Shown here: piece after piece, positions 26,111-34,984 of the stretch | How positions within the stretch are numbered: position 1 is the first letter of the stretch | Layout: every line of letters starts with the position of its first letter | NCBI RefSeq assembly: GCF_000832985.1 | Contig: NZ_CP009920.1 | Location: 1,922,001 to 1,986,000, forward strand | DNA: 64,000 nucleotides | Source of the DNA: Priestia megaterium NBRC 15308 = ATCC 14581 | GTDB taxonomy: Bacteria > Bacillota > Bacilli > Bacillales > Bacillaceae_H | Direction: 5' to 3' | The notes under the pieces: model-generated | Told to the model about the DNA's origin: nothing | What the model saw: only the letters and a program-made list of their open reading frames with translations | Database searches by the model: none | Translations under genes and position numbers: made by a program

Positions 26111-26542
26111 TTAGCTAACAGTGATGCTTATGTGCTGTTCATAAGAAGACAGCTTGTTTTTTCGGAGCGAAGAGGTAACTTTAGGCGTCGCTTTTAACAC
26201 TTCATTCCAAGCGTTAGAAAGCTGCTTCATCATTTGTTGAACTTCACATAAAATAAACGTATCTTTTTTAAAATTAGCCTTAATTAATCGCTCAGACATA
26301 TAGTTGTACAGGGTATCTAACTGCTCTGCAATGATACCTGCTTGATATGTTAAGCCAATTCCTAGCTGATATAAAATATCGTTGCACTGTTTAATTTTTT
26401 CATTCGCTGTAAAATAATCGCTGTGTTGAATTGCTATAACAGCTTCATCAATATTTTGAATAAATTTTTCATACATCATAGCTGTTAGCTCTTGCGGAGA
26501 TTTATGATAGATTAATTCTTCCGTTATAAAATTCAGCTTCAT
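26111..26542 (-). CDS. Second FliS-like flagellar export chaperone
   Basis: A 143-residue protein that aligns with FliS along its length: SPQELTAMMYEKFIQNIDEA corresponds to the SPGELTLMLYNGCLKFI helix, IKQCNDILYQLG to the second helix, and MSERLIKANFKKDT to the fourth. It lacks the N-terminal NPYxxYQ segment that contacts flagellin and has a different tail (residues 120-143). It may serve another flagellar client or regulate FliS. The start overlaps an AGAAGGTGAT ribosome site and is uncertain by one codon. yaaR follows 119 bp downstream. Confidence 0.8.
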   Translation of the reverse strand: MKLNFITEELIYHKSPQELTAMMYEKFIQNIDEAVIAIQHSDYFTANEKIKQCNDILYQLGIGLTYQAGIIAEQLDTLYNYMSERLIKANFKKDTFILCEVQQMMKQLSNAWNEVLKATPKVTSSLRKNKLSSYEQHISITVS

Positions 26543-26545
26543 CAC

Positions 26546-26920
26546 CTTCTTGTCTTCTTTAAATCAGTTTTCTATTTATTTCACTAAAAGCTAACTTATA
26601 AATTTTTAAAGGACACCAGTTGAGGTTTGAATAAATTTTTCTAAGACCTCATATGTATCTCAATGTATTAAAGACCTTTTCTTACAAGAGCATGCATCAA
26701 CTTGATGGACATTATTTTGAGGTATGGATGCTTTCGTCGAAGGGTGTAGGATCCTTAAGATTCCCTTTATGCTTAAGCGAAGTTAAAGGACGAGTAAATG
26801 TGTAAAGGTATCACCCTTTGCCTTCCTAAAAGATATTTTCTCCCCTTAACTTATCGGTTGTTTTACTCTCTCATTAAACATGCCTTTTTACCTACAATTT
26901 CAAAAAAATTTATAAAAAGA
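26546..26920 (-). other. Long leader or intergenic region before the second fliS
   Basis: About 375 bases with no credible ORF on either strand. A sigma-D-type promoter at 26851-26877 would give a leader of about 300 bases. It contains several short complementary segments (AAAGG/CCTTT, CTTAAG pairs) but I could not match it to a known riboswitch. Confidence 0.5.
26851..26877 (-). promoter_or_regulatory. Candidate sigma-D promoter upstream of fliS2-yaaR
   Basis: On the minus strand TTAA, 15 bases, ACCGATAA against the consensus TAAA-N15-GCCGATAA: two mismatches. Confidence 0.55.
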
Positions 26921-26960
26921 AAAAAAAAGTCCGATATACCTAGTGGTATATCAGACTTTT
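26921..26960 (-). terminator. Terminator of degSU
   Basis: Stem AAAAGTCCGATATACC/GGTATATCAGACTTTT, one mismatch, loop TAGT, ending in a long T run on the minus strand. Confidence 0.9.
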
Positions 26961-26964
26961 GAAC

Positions 26965-27648
26965 TTATCTTACTTCTACCCAACCGTTTTTGATTGCCAC
27001 AACGACAGCTTGAGTACGATCATTTACATTCATTTTTTGCAAAATATTACTCACATGGTTTTTAACGGTTTTCTCACTAATATATAATGCTTCTCCGATT
27101 CCTCGGTTACTTTTACCATCAGCTAACAGTTGGAGCACTTCGCACTCACGACGTGTTAACAAATGTAGTGGACGACGAATCTCAATTGGTTCGTGCGGAT
27201 AAGAAGACGATTGTCCTTGAGCTGCTAGTCGACGGTACTCTTTTACTAAACTATGCGTTACTTTCGGGTGTAAATATGAACCACCTTCTGCAACTACTTT
27301 CACCGCCTCAATTAACGCATCCGCATCCATTTCTTTTAGCAGATAGCCTCGTGCACCTGTTTGTAAGGCGTGAGTTACATATGTCTCATCATCATGGATA
27401 GATAAGATAATAACTTTAGCGTCCGGATTTACTTCTACAAGCTTTTTCGTAGCTTCTACACCATTTACAGCCGGCATGTTAATATCCATGATTACAACAT
27501 CAGGTTGATGTTCTTCTACAAGGTCAATAACTTCGCTACCGTCGTCACCTTCTGCAACTACTTCAAAATCTTTTTCGAAATCTAAAATTCTTTTTACTCC
27601 TTCACGGAATAATTGGTGATCGTCGATTATGATAATTCTTGTCTGCAT
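26965..27648 (-). CDS. degU: Response regulator DegU
   Basis: NarL/FixJ-type response regulator of 227 residues controlling exoenzymes, competence, biofilm and motility. The receiver domain has DD at 9-10, the phosphoacceptor Asp at about 55 ([13 protein letters not shown]) and a [10 protein letters not shown] strand; the C-terminal LuxR-type helix-turn-helix is [20 protein letters not shown] with [16 protein letters not shown]. It follows degS after 77 bp. Confidence 0.97.
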   Translation of the reverse strand: MQTRIIIIDDHQLFREGVKRILDFEKDFEVVAEGDDGSEVIDLVEEHQPDVVIMDINMPAVNGVEATKKLVEVNPDAKVIILSIHDDETYVTHALQTGARGYLLKEMDADALIEAVKVVAEGGSYLHPKVTHSLVKEYRRLAAQGQSSSYPHEPIEIRRPLHLLTRRECEVLQLLADGKSNRGIGEALYISEKTVKNHVSNILQKMNVNDRTQAVVVAIKNGWVEVR

Positions 27649-27725
27649 GTTTGATTCCTCCCCAAATCGAACAACAAATGTTTTACTCTATATTGACCCC
27701 TATTTATATACATATCTCTGCCTTT

Positions 27726-28874
27726 TTAAGCGGCTATAATCGGTACTTTAATCATAACAAGCGTGCCTTGGTTAATTTTCGAATGAACAGAAATAGTCCC
27801 ATCTAACAAATCAACACGCTCTTTCATTCCTATTAAGCCGAACGAATTCTCTTTTTTCTCTTCTTGATTAAAACCGCAGCCGTCATCTTTGACAAGCAAA
27901 ATAGCGTATTCATTGTTGAACTCTATCTTCACTTGGATTTCCGTCGCGTCTGCATGTTTTAATGCGTTCGTTACAGCTTCTTGCACTAAGCGAAACAGTG
28001 CTACTTCTAATTTTGAAGCAGTTCGCTTCTCTTGTCCAATGGAAATAAACGTAATCCGAGGCTTGCCTTCGTTATAATCTTCGATTGTATCAAGATATTT
28101 ACGCAGCGTCGGAATTAGACCTAAGTCGTCAAGTGCCATCGGTCTTAAATCATATATAATTCGACGCACTTCGTATAGGGCAGAACGAACCATTTTTCGT
28201 AAATCCCGAATTTCCTCCATTGCTTCTTTTGCACTACGTTCCCGGTAAATTCGGTCAATTAATTCCGATCTCATCATAACATTTGCAAGCATTTGAGCTG
28301 GGCCGTCATGAATCTCTCTTGACAAACGTTTCCGTTCCTCTTCCTGAGCTTCAATAATCCGAAAGCCAAAATACTCTTTTTGAATGGCATCTTCTACTAT
28401 TTCCCCTACTTGTTTTAAATCACTTGTTAAATAATTTAACACAACGGAAATTTGACCTACTAGGTGATCTGCACGTTTAATCGTTTCTTCTAATGTAAGC
28501 AAGCGTCTTTCTAGTTCATCTCGACGATTACGCAGCTGATATTCGCTTTGCTGATTCATCAGCAGCTTGGTTTGTAATTCATGTGCTTTTTCATAAGCGT
28601 CTTTTACTTCAGGCTCTGAATAAATTTGAAAATGTCGGCTCACATCAGACAAACGCTTTCGAGCCAACCTTGCCTGGGTTTCCAATTTATCGCCTTGCTC
28701 TATCGTCTCAAGAACTTTCCCTTTTAACACTTCTAACTCTTCTTTTATTTGCTGATATTCTTGTCTGGCATCTTCAGAAAGACGATAGACTTCATTTTTA
28801 CTATCTCCCACTGTGCCAATAATCTTCTCAAAAATTTCATCAAGTGCCTTACTTGTTAATTTATGTTTTGACAT
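27726..28874 (-). CDS. degS: Cytosolic sensor histidine kinase DegS
   Basis: Soluble sensor kinase of 382 residues that phosphorylates DegU. It has no membrane segment. The N-terminal half is coiled coil (about 30-165, the DegS sensor domain), followed by the HisKA_3 phosphoacceptor His at about 189 (SREIHDGPAQML) and a HATPase domain with VQEAVTNALKHADA (N box) and DDGCGFN. ATG with GGGGTGAG upstream. The 440 bases before it contain its promoter region and that of yvyE. Confidence 0.96.
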   Translation of the reverse strand: MSKHKLTSKALDEIFEKIIGTVGDSKNEVYRLSEDARQEYQQIKEELEVLKGKVLETIEQGDKLETQARLARKRLSDVSRHFQIYSEPEVKDAYEKAHELQTKLLMNQQSEYQLRNRRDELERRLLTLEETIKRADHLVGQISVVLNYLTSDLKQVGEIVEDAIQKEYFGFRIIEAQEEERKRLSREIHDGPAQMLANVMMRSELIDRIYRERSAKEAMEEIRDLRKMVRSALYEVRRIIYDLRPMALDDLGLIPTLRKYLDTIEDYNEGKPRITFISIGQEKRTASKLEVALFRLVQEAVTNALKHADATEIQVKIEFNNEYAILLVKDDGCGFNQEEKKENSFGLIGMKERVDLLDGTISVHSKINQGTLVMIKVPIIAA

Positions 28875-29216
28875 TTACTCACCCCAAACTATACTCACAT
28901 TCGGAGAAATGTCTATACGTTCATGCTATATATAGTATTCGTATGACCTATCTGAATTGTGAGGATAAGATCCATATTTTCTCCCTATCTGACTTTTTAT
29001 ATCCAAAAAGTAACGGTTGTTTTTAGTACCCTCAAACTCGACATCAATCGACGCTTGACTCGCGTTATTTGAATAGATTACCATTTACGCTCACTCTTCA
29101 ACAGTGACTAACTGCCTGTTTAAACCATTTCATTATTTAGCTATGCAAGCCTGCACACTCTTTTATTATAACGTATATTCTGTATAGCTTGTTCAAGTGA
29201 GGTTGAATTTGATTAA
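28875..29216. other. Divergent region between degS and yvyE
   Basis: No credible ORF or RNA gene is visible. Short AT-rich segments probably carry the degS promoter, which I could not place with confidence. Confidence 0.5.
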
Positions 29217-29245
29217 TTGATGTCTTTTCATAAACATTTTATACT
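29217..29245 (+). promoter_or_regulatory. Sigma-A promoter of yvyE
   Basis: TTGATG, 17 bases, TATACT, about 70 bases before the TTG start. Confidence 0.6.
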
Positions 29246-29313
29246 AATAGCAAGTAAACAGTACGTAAATACCCGTTTTTCTTCTATTTATAACGCTAAG
29301 GAGGATTTTTTGA

Positions 29314-29949
29314 TTGTTATCACAATATTATACCGTAAAACAAGAAGGTTCACATGAAATCACTATTCAAAAATCTAGATTCATTTGTCATATGAAACGT
29401 GTAACAACGGAGGAAGAAGCTCAGCAATTTATTCAAGACATTAAAAAACAGCACTGGAATGCTACTCATAACTGTTCAGCTTACCTAATTGGAGAACGAG
29501 ATCAATTTCAAAAAGCAAACGATGATGGAGAACCAAGTGGAACAGCAGGCGTACCAATGTTAGAAGTGCTTAAAAAAAGAGGCTTAAAAGATACGGTGGT
29601 CGTCGTTACGCGCTATTTCGGAGGCATTAAATTGGGCGCAGGTGGCTTGGTGCGCGCATATGGGAAATCTGTTTCCGAAGCGTTAAATGAACTAGGTACA
29701 GTCAAACGAACTCTCATGGCGGTTATGCATACAACCGTCGACTATACATGGCTTGGAAAATTAGAAAATGAACTTCGCAGTTCCGTTTATCTATTAAAAG
29801 AAATTCACTACGCAGATATGGTAGAGATTGAAACATTTGTAGAGGAAGCTCAAACAGAAGCATTTACTGAATGGATGACCGAGCTAACAAACGGCCAAGC
29901 AGATATTCGAGCAGGTGAGACGACCTATTTAGAAGAAGATGTAGAATGA
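29314..29949 (+). CDS. yvyE: YvyE/YigZ (IMPACT) family protein
   Basis: A 211-residue cytosolic protein of the UPF0029/IMPACT family: DDGEPSGTAGVPMLEVL and VVVTRYFGGIKLGAGGLVRA (about 68-115) are the conserved core, followed by the C-terminal DUF1949 domain. The exact role is unknown; homologues have been linked to translation control. TTG start nine bases after AAGGAGG. As in B. subtilis it sits between degS and the LCP gene. Confidence 0.93.
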   Translation: MLSQYYTVKQEGSHEITIQKSRFICHMKRVTTEEEAQQFIQDIKKQHWNATHNCSAYLIGERDQFQKANDDGEPSGTAGVPMLEVLKKRGLKDTVVVVTRYFGGIKLGAGGLVRAYGKSVSEALNELGTVKRTLMAVMHTTVDYTWLGKLENELRSSVYLLKEIHYADMVEIETFVEEAQTEAFTEWMTELTNGQADIRAGETTYLEEDVE

Positions 29950-29980
29950 ATTATTTACTCTTATTAAAAAACATTGTACA

Positions 29981-30026
29981 ATTGATAAATAGCGCAACTA
30001 TTCTGATGGTTGCGCTACTTGTCAAT
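29981..30026 (+). terminator. Hairpin after yvyE
   Basis: Stem ATTGA...TAGCGCAAC with GTTGCGCTA...TCAAT. It lacks a strong T run, so termination may be weak. Confidence 0.5.
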
Positions 30027-30144
30027 GAGTAAAAACCTCGTACAGATGCATAGCTTTGACGAGTTTGATTCATACATTCCAATTTATAACACATACTAAT
30101 TGTCACAATAAGTGTTCGAATATACGAATAAAAGGAGAAACCGT

Positions 30145-31143
30145 ATGGCTCAATATAGACGTTTTCAAAAAAGAGTAAACAAACGGAAAAGAAAACGAAG
30201 GCTTTTTACATTTTTTCTGTTACCTATCCTTATTTTAGGGCTTTCTGCGACTGCTTATGGCTCTTATTTGTTTGTTAAAGCTAAAACAGTAGCTTCTGAT
30301 TCTTATGAAGGACTCGGAGATCGCGATAACTCTCCTATGCGTGATCGTAAAATCGATCCCAAAAAAGATGATATATCCATTTTATTTATGGGCGTAGATG
30401 ATAGTGAAACCAGGAAATTCGGGAAATCAGCCCGTACGGATGCTTTAATTTTGGCGACCTTTAACGAAACCAATAAAACCGTAAAGCTTGTAAGCATACC
30501 TCGAGATTCGCGGGTTTATATACCTGAAGTGAACAGAAAAGATAAAATTACTCATGCGCATGCTTACGGAGGTCCAAAAGCAACTGTAGAAACGGTAGAA
30601 CATCTGTTTAATGTCCCCGTTGATTACTATGTTAAAGTGAATTTTAAAGCTTTCACAGACATTGTAGACTCACTTGGGGGAATCGATTTTGATGTACCTT
30701 ATGCGATGAGTGAAAAGGACTCAAAAGATCGTCATAATGCTATTGTCTTAAAACCAGGAAATCAACATTTAAATGGCGAAGAAGCGTTAGCTGTTGCTCG
30801 AACACGAAAACAAGACAACGATATTGAGCGAGGAAAAAGACAACAGCAGTTGATTGAAGCCATGATTAAAAAAGCTGCTTCCATTGGATCACTAAATAAA
30901 TATGGAAATCTTATCGAAGCTGTTGGCGATAATATGAAAACGAATTTAATGTTCGGTGAAATGCTTTCGTTTTATGATTATGCTTCGAAAAAAGTAGACA
31001 TCGAAACCATTAACTTAGACGGCAGCGATGAAAAAATTAACGGCGTGTACTACTTTAAACTAGACAATGATTCAGTAGAAAAAGTAAGTGAAAAGCTCCG
31101 CAAGCATTTAGGCATTGAATCAACTTCAGATACAACAGAATAA
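30145..31143 (+). CDS. tagV: LytR-CpsA-Psr family wall polymer ligase, TagV type
   Basis: Membrane-anchored transferase that moves lipid-linked wall teichoic acid or similar anionic polymers onto peptidoglycan. 332 residues: very basic cytosolic N-terminus, one membrane segment (LFTFFLLPILILGLSATAYG, about 20-39), then the LCP domain with ILFMGVDDSE, KSARTDALILATFN, VSIPRDSRVYIP and the arginine motif LAVARTRKQDNDIERGKRQQ. Position next to yvyE and tagO matches B. subtilis yvhJ/tagV. ATG 30145 follows AAAGGAG by seven bases; an upstream ATG in frame lacks a ribosome site. Confidence 0.9.
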   Translation: MAQYRRFQKRVNKRKRKRRLFTFFLLPILILGLSATAYGSYLFVKAKTVASDSYEGLGDRDNSPMRDRKIDPKKDDISILFMGVDDSETRKFGKSARTDALILATFNETNKTVKLVSIPRDSRVYIPEVNRKDKITHAHAYGGPKATVETVEHLFNVPVDYYVKVNFKAFTDIVDSLGGIDFDVPYAMSEKDSKDRHNAIVLKPGNQHLNGEEALAVARTRKQDNDIERGKRQQQLIEAMIKKAASIGSLNKYGNLIEAVGDNMKTNLMFGEMLSFYDYASKKVDIETINLDGSDEKINGVYYFKLDNDSVEKVSEKLRKHLGIESTSDTTE

Positions 31144-31144
31144 T

Positions 31145-31180
31145 TAAAAAGACCTCTTGGATATCCAAGAGGTCTTTTTA
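31145..31180. terminator. Bidirectional terminator between the LCP gene and tagO
   Basis: Stem AAAAAGACCTCTTGG/CCAAGAGGTCTTTTT with loop ATAT. Confidence 0.9.
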
Positions 31181-31181
31181 A

Positions 31182-32234
31182 TTAATTTTTTAAACGAAGT
31201 CCACGGACCATGTTGAGAATTGGCCTATATGTCTTATCAACTAGTCCTATCTTTTCAACGATAATTTCAATCGCTACAAGGAGGATAGCTAGTACAAGAA
31301 AAGATCCCCACATTGTTTGTACCTTTGAGAAGATAACTGCCGCTAAACCAAATATCGCACTCATTCCATAAATAATTAAAACCGTTTGTCTATGGCTGTA
31401 CCCTAAGCGCAACAAGCAATGATGCAAATGAGATTTATCAGGAGCCGATAGCGGTTGATTTTTTACGATTCGGCGAATAATAGCAAAGAACGTATCTGAA
31501 ATTGGTACCCCTAAAATAATAACTGGAACAATGAAGGAAATAACCGCTACATTTTTAAATCCTAACAGAGACAATACAGAAATCATATAGCCTAAAAATA
31601 GTGCTCCTGTATCGCCCATAAAAATCTTAGCGGGGTGAAAGTTGTAAAACAAAAATCCGAGCGTACTTCCCAATACGATGAAACCCATGCTTGTCACAAA
31701 CACATTGCCCATCATAATAGCCATACCCGAGATGGTAATCAATACAATAGAGGAAACGCCGGCAGCTAATCCATCCAATCCATCAATTAAATTAATAGCA
31801 TTGGTAATTCCTACAATCCATAATACCGTAATTGGAATACTTAACATTCCGAATTCTAATTTTCCGCCAAACGGCAAGTTAATGAAATCAATTTGGACTC
31901 CACCGTATACAACAACAATTAATGTCGCTACTAGCTGACCGCCTAATTTGATTTTAGCGGATAGCTCAATCATATCATCTAAGACACCGGTAATGATGAT
32001 AATGATGCTTCCGATTAAAATCGGCAGCGCATATTTACTGTCAGGCTGTAAAACGAGGTATCCAATAAGAAAACTAAAAAATATCGCCAAACCTCCAAGG
32101 CGAGGCATAATTTTTTGATGAACTTTTCGTTGATTTGGTTTATCCGTTGCACCTATTTTAAACGCCAGCTTCTTAACCAGCGGAGTGATCAGAATAGATG
32201 TAATAAAACAAATAAACAAGGTCAAATATAGCAT
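31182..32234 (-). CDS. tagO: Undecaprenyl-phosphate GlcNAc-1-phosphate transferase TagO
   Basis: Integral membrane enzyme that starts wall teichoic acid synthesis by moving GlcNAc-1-phosphate from UDP-GlcNAc to undecaprenyl phosphate. 350 residues with about 10-11 membrane segments. Catalytic motifs: VLDDMIELSAK near 90, AINLIDGLDGLAAG near 150, FHPAKIFMGDTGALFLG near 200 and the HHCLLRLG loop. The ATG at 32234 has GGAGG six bases upstream. Upstream reading from 32285 is unsupported. Confidence 0.95.
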   Translation of the reverse strand: MLYLTLFICFITSILITPLVKKLAFKIGATDKPNQRKVHQKIMPRLGGLAIFFSFLIGYLVLQPDSKYALPILIGSIIIIITGVLDDMIELSAKIKLGGQLVATLIVVVYGGVQIDFINLPFGGKLEFGMLSIPITVLWIVGITNAINLIDGLDGLAAGVSSIVLITISGMAIMMGNVFVTSMGFIVLGSTLGFLFYNFHPAKIFMGDTGALFLGYMISVLSLLGFKNVAVISFIVPVIILGVPISDTFFAIIRRIVKNQPLSAPDKSHLHHCLLRLGYSHRQTVLIIYGMSAIFGLAAVIFSKVQTMWGSFLVLAILLVAIEIIVEKIGLVDKTYRPILNMVRGLRLKN

Positions 32235-32285
32235 GGAGACCCTCCTCAGGTTTATGTTAACCAAAACCATAAAAAATGTATCCAA

Positions 32286-32781
32286 CTTTATATAATTGGA
32301 TAGTATTTCAAATTGCGTATAACAATAATTACTTACTTATTCCCAAAATGGATTATATCACAATGATTCTACTACTTAAATAGAAATTTATTCTCAAAAA
32401 TTAGCACATTTACAAACTATCAATAGAAAAGAATTGTATTTTTTTGTGTATAAACAGCTGATTTACTTTATTCTTATGTGGTTATTTTATGTAGAACATT
32501 TTCTTTACTATGCTTTATTAAAATATAAGCGAACTCCCCCCTTTTCGTCTAATTTATTCGTCATCTCTAACTCTTTTTCCTTTTTATTAAGCATATTTAA
32601 ACCTTTATTTTTATTTCATATGACCCACTCATTATATGAACAAACTTTTGACCTATGCATGTCCACTATTTCAAACCACATTCACTGAATCGTTGTCCTT
32701 ATCTTATATCATTTAAAAGTTAAAATATAGTAAAATGGATAGAGATAAAATTAAACAAAAAAAGGAATTTTATCAAAAAAA
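32286..32781. other. AT-rich intergenic region between tagO and yuaF
   Basis: About 500 bases. An 84-codon open frame at 32434-32688 has only a TTG start without a ribosome site and an odd hydrophobic composition; I do not call it. Nothing else is recognisable apart from the sigma-W promoter at the right end. Confidence 0.5.
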
Positions 32782-32807
32782 TGAAACTTTTTTCGATACG
32801 GTTCGTA
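32782..32807 (+). promoter_or_regulatory. Sigma-W promoter of yuaF-floT
   Basis: TGAAAC, 16 bases, CGTA: an exact match to the cell-envelope stress sigma-W consensus. yuaF-floT is sigma-W controlled in B. subtilis. Confidence 0.9.
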
Positions 32808-32862
32808 ATACATAGTAGGAACAGCATCAATCATCTTACATAAAGGGGGTGTTGAATGAACT

Positions 32863-33396
32863 ATGTTCGGTCTATCTGTTCAAACAGTGTATTTGTATGG
32901 ATTAATTATCTGCGGAAGTCTCACCTTCTTATACATTTTATTTAGCGATTTGTTAGATGGATTATCTGAAGCGATACCTTTTTTTAACCCCACTCTTTTT
33001 TTTTCTTTTTTAACATTCTTTAGTGCCAGTGGATATTTGTTCGCCTATACGTCATTGCAAAATTATTTGATTATTTCGATTTCCGCTCTTATTGCCCTTC
33101 TACTCGTTATTTTGCTCAATGTTTTTGTATTGATTCCTTTATCATCGGCTGAAGAGTCCCTTGCTTTTACTGAAGATTCGTTAAAAGGAAGACTTGGTAC
33201 CATTATTACTTCCGTTCCTGCAGATGGTTATGGAGAAGTATTTATCGAAGGGGTTAGCGGCACTATTTCCAAACCCGCTGCCAGCTTTAAAAACACTGCT
33301 ATACCTTTAGGCAGCAAAGTGCTTGTTGTAGATATACAAAGGGGCAACGCACTCGTTGTGATTTATGAAGAAGTTATCACCAATCACTCATTATAA
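32863..33396 (+). CDS. yuaF: NfeD-like membrane protein YuaF
   Basis: A 177-residue protein with three or four membrane segments (about 8-25, 42-65, 69-92) and a C-terminal soluble OB-fold NfeD domain (KGRLGTIITSVPADGYGEVF onward). NfeD proteins pair with flotillins and shape membrane fluidity. The floT gene follows 20 bp downstream. The ATG follows GGGGG at about 13 bases, slightly far. Confidence 0.88.
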   Translation: MFGLSVQTVYLYGLIICGSLTFLYILFSDLLDGLSEAIPFFNPTLFFSFLTFFSASGYLFAYTSLQNYLIISISALIALLLVILLNVFVLIPLSSAEESLAFTEDSLKGRLGTIITSVPADGYGEVFIEGVSGTISKPAASFKNTAIPLGSKVLVVDIQRGNALVVIYEEVITNHSL

Positions 33397-33416
33397 ATAG
33401 TATTAGGGGGAGTTTT

Positions 33417-34946
33417 ATGTTTTCAACACCTATATTAGTTGTCGTTGGAATTGTTGTTTTTTTATTAATTGCGCTGATTGCCGTATTTATTACAAAATAC
33501 CGTACAGCAGGTCCAGATGAAGCGTTAATTGTAACAGGAAGCTATCTGGGAAATAAAAACGTGCACGTCGATGAATCCGGAAACCGCATTAAAATTGTTC
33601 GCGGAGGCGGTACGTTTGTGCTGCCAGTTTTTCAGCAGGCTGAGCCTCTGAGCTTGCTGTCAAGCAAACTTGAAGTATCTACACCTGAAGTATATACAGA
33701 ACAAGGTGTTCCTGTTATGGCTGATGGGGTATCAATCATCAAAATTGGAGGTTCTATTTCAGAAATTGCAACGGCCGCTGAGCAGTTTTTAGGCAAAGCA
33801 AAAGAAGATCGCGAAACCGAAGCTAGAGAAGTCTTAGAAGGTCACCTTCGCTCGATTCTTGGTTCTATGACGGTAGAAGAAATTTATAAAAACCGTGAAA
33901 AATTCTCTCAAGAAGTACAGCGCGTAGCTTCACAAGATCTGGCTAAAATGGGCTTAATTATTGTATCGTTTACAATTAAAGACGTTCGGGATAAGAACGG
34001 CTATCTAGAATCTCTAGGGAAACCTCGTATTGCTCAAGTTAAGCGAGATGCTGACATTGCAACAGCAGAAGCTGAAAAAGAAACAAGAATCAAGCGTGCT
34101 GAGGCTCATAAAGATGCCCAAAAAGCGGAGCTTGAGCGAAATACAGAAATCGCGGAAGCTGAAAAAATGAATCAGTTAAAAACCGCTGAATATCGTCGCG
34201 AACAAGATATTGCCAAAGCTCGTGCTGACCAAGCATATGATCTAGAAACAGCTCGCGCGAAACAAGATGTAACAGAACAAGAAATGCAAATCCGCATCAT
34301 TGAACGTCAGAAACAAATTGAATTAGAAGAAAAAGAAATTCTTCGTCGTGAGCGTCAATACGATTCTGAAGTAAAAAAGAAAGCAGATGCAGATCGTTAC
34401 TCTGTTGAACAATCCGCAGAAGCTGAAAAAGCAAAACAGCTTGCTGAAGCAGACGCCAACAAATATCGAATTGAAGCAATGGCTAAAGCTGAAGCTGAAC
34501 GCGTTCGAATTGATGGTTTAGCAAAGGCGGAAGCTCAGCGTGCCCAAGGTGAATCTGAAGCTGAGATTATCCGCTTAAAAGGTTTAGCTGAAGCTGAAGC
34601 TAAACAAAAAGTAGCTGAAGCATTCGAGCAGTTCGGTCAAGCGGCTATTTTAGATATGATTATCAAGATGCTTCCTGAATATGCAAAACAAGTTGCAAGT
34701 CCTTTAGCAAATATCGACAAAATTACGGTTGTGGATACAGGAAGCAACGGTGAAAACAGCGGAGCTAATAAAGTGACTGGCTATGCAACAAACTTAATGT
34801 CTTCTCTTCAAGAATCGCTGAAAGCATCCTCAGGTATAGATGTGAAGGAATTGATTGAAAACTTTTCTGGAAAAGGAAATGTGCGACAAAGCTTGCACGA
34901 ACTAACGGATGAAATCAAGCAACAAAACAAGAAAGAAGATATCTAA
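33417..34946 (+). CDS. floT: Flotillin-like membrane microdomain scaffold FloT
   Basis: SPFH-domain flotillin of 509 residues that organises functional membrane microdomains. A membrane hairpin/segment at about 4-24 is followed by the SPFH domain (about 25-190) and a long Glu-Ala/Lys-rich coiled coil (about 200-400, with AEAEK/AKAEA repeats) and a C-terminal oligomerisation part. Same length as the B. subtilis protein as I recall it. Ends at a terminator shared with tagA. Confidence 0.95.
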   Translation: MFSTPILVVVGIVVFLLIALIAVFITKYRTAGPDEALIVTGSYLGNKNVHVDESGNRIKIVRGGGTFVLPVFQQAEPLSLLSSKLEVSTPEVYTEQGVPVMADGVSIIKIGGSISEIATAAEQFLGKAKEDRETEAREVLEGHLRSILGSMTVEEIYKNREKFSQEVQRVASQDLAKMGLIIVSFTIKDVRDKNGYLESLGKPRIAQVKRDADIATAEAEKETRIKRAEAHKDAQKAELERNTEIAEAEKMNQLKTAEYRREQDIAKARADQAYDLETARAKQDVTEQEMQIRIIERQKQIELEEKEILRRERQYDSEVKKKADADRYSVEQSAEAEKAKQLAEADANKYRIEAMAKAEAERVRIDGLAKAEAQRAQGESEAEIIRLKGLAEAEAKQKVAEAFEQFGQAAILDMIIKMLPEYAKQVASPLANIDKITVVDTGSNGENSGANKVTGYATNLMSSLQESLKASSGIDVKELIENFSGKGNVRQSLHELTDEIKQQNKKEDI

Positions 34947-34948
34947 AA

Positions 34949-34984
34949 ATAAAAAGCATGCGGATTATATCCGCATGCTTTTTT
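34949..34984. terminator. Bidirectional terminator between floT and tagA
   Basis: Stem AAAAAGCATGCGGAT/ATCCGCATGCTTTTT with a small loop. Confidence 0.9.

Noticed and set aside
26546-26850. c-di-GMP riboswitch in the leader of fliS2
   Set aside because: A GGCAAAG segment is present, but the rest of the conserved GEMM core and its paired helices could not be fitted.
32434-32688. 84-codon open frame between tagO and yuaF
   Set aside because: TTG start with no ribosome binding site, Phe/Tyr/Leu-rich product typical of AT-rich noncoding DNA, and no family resemblance.
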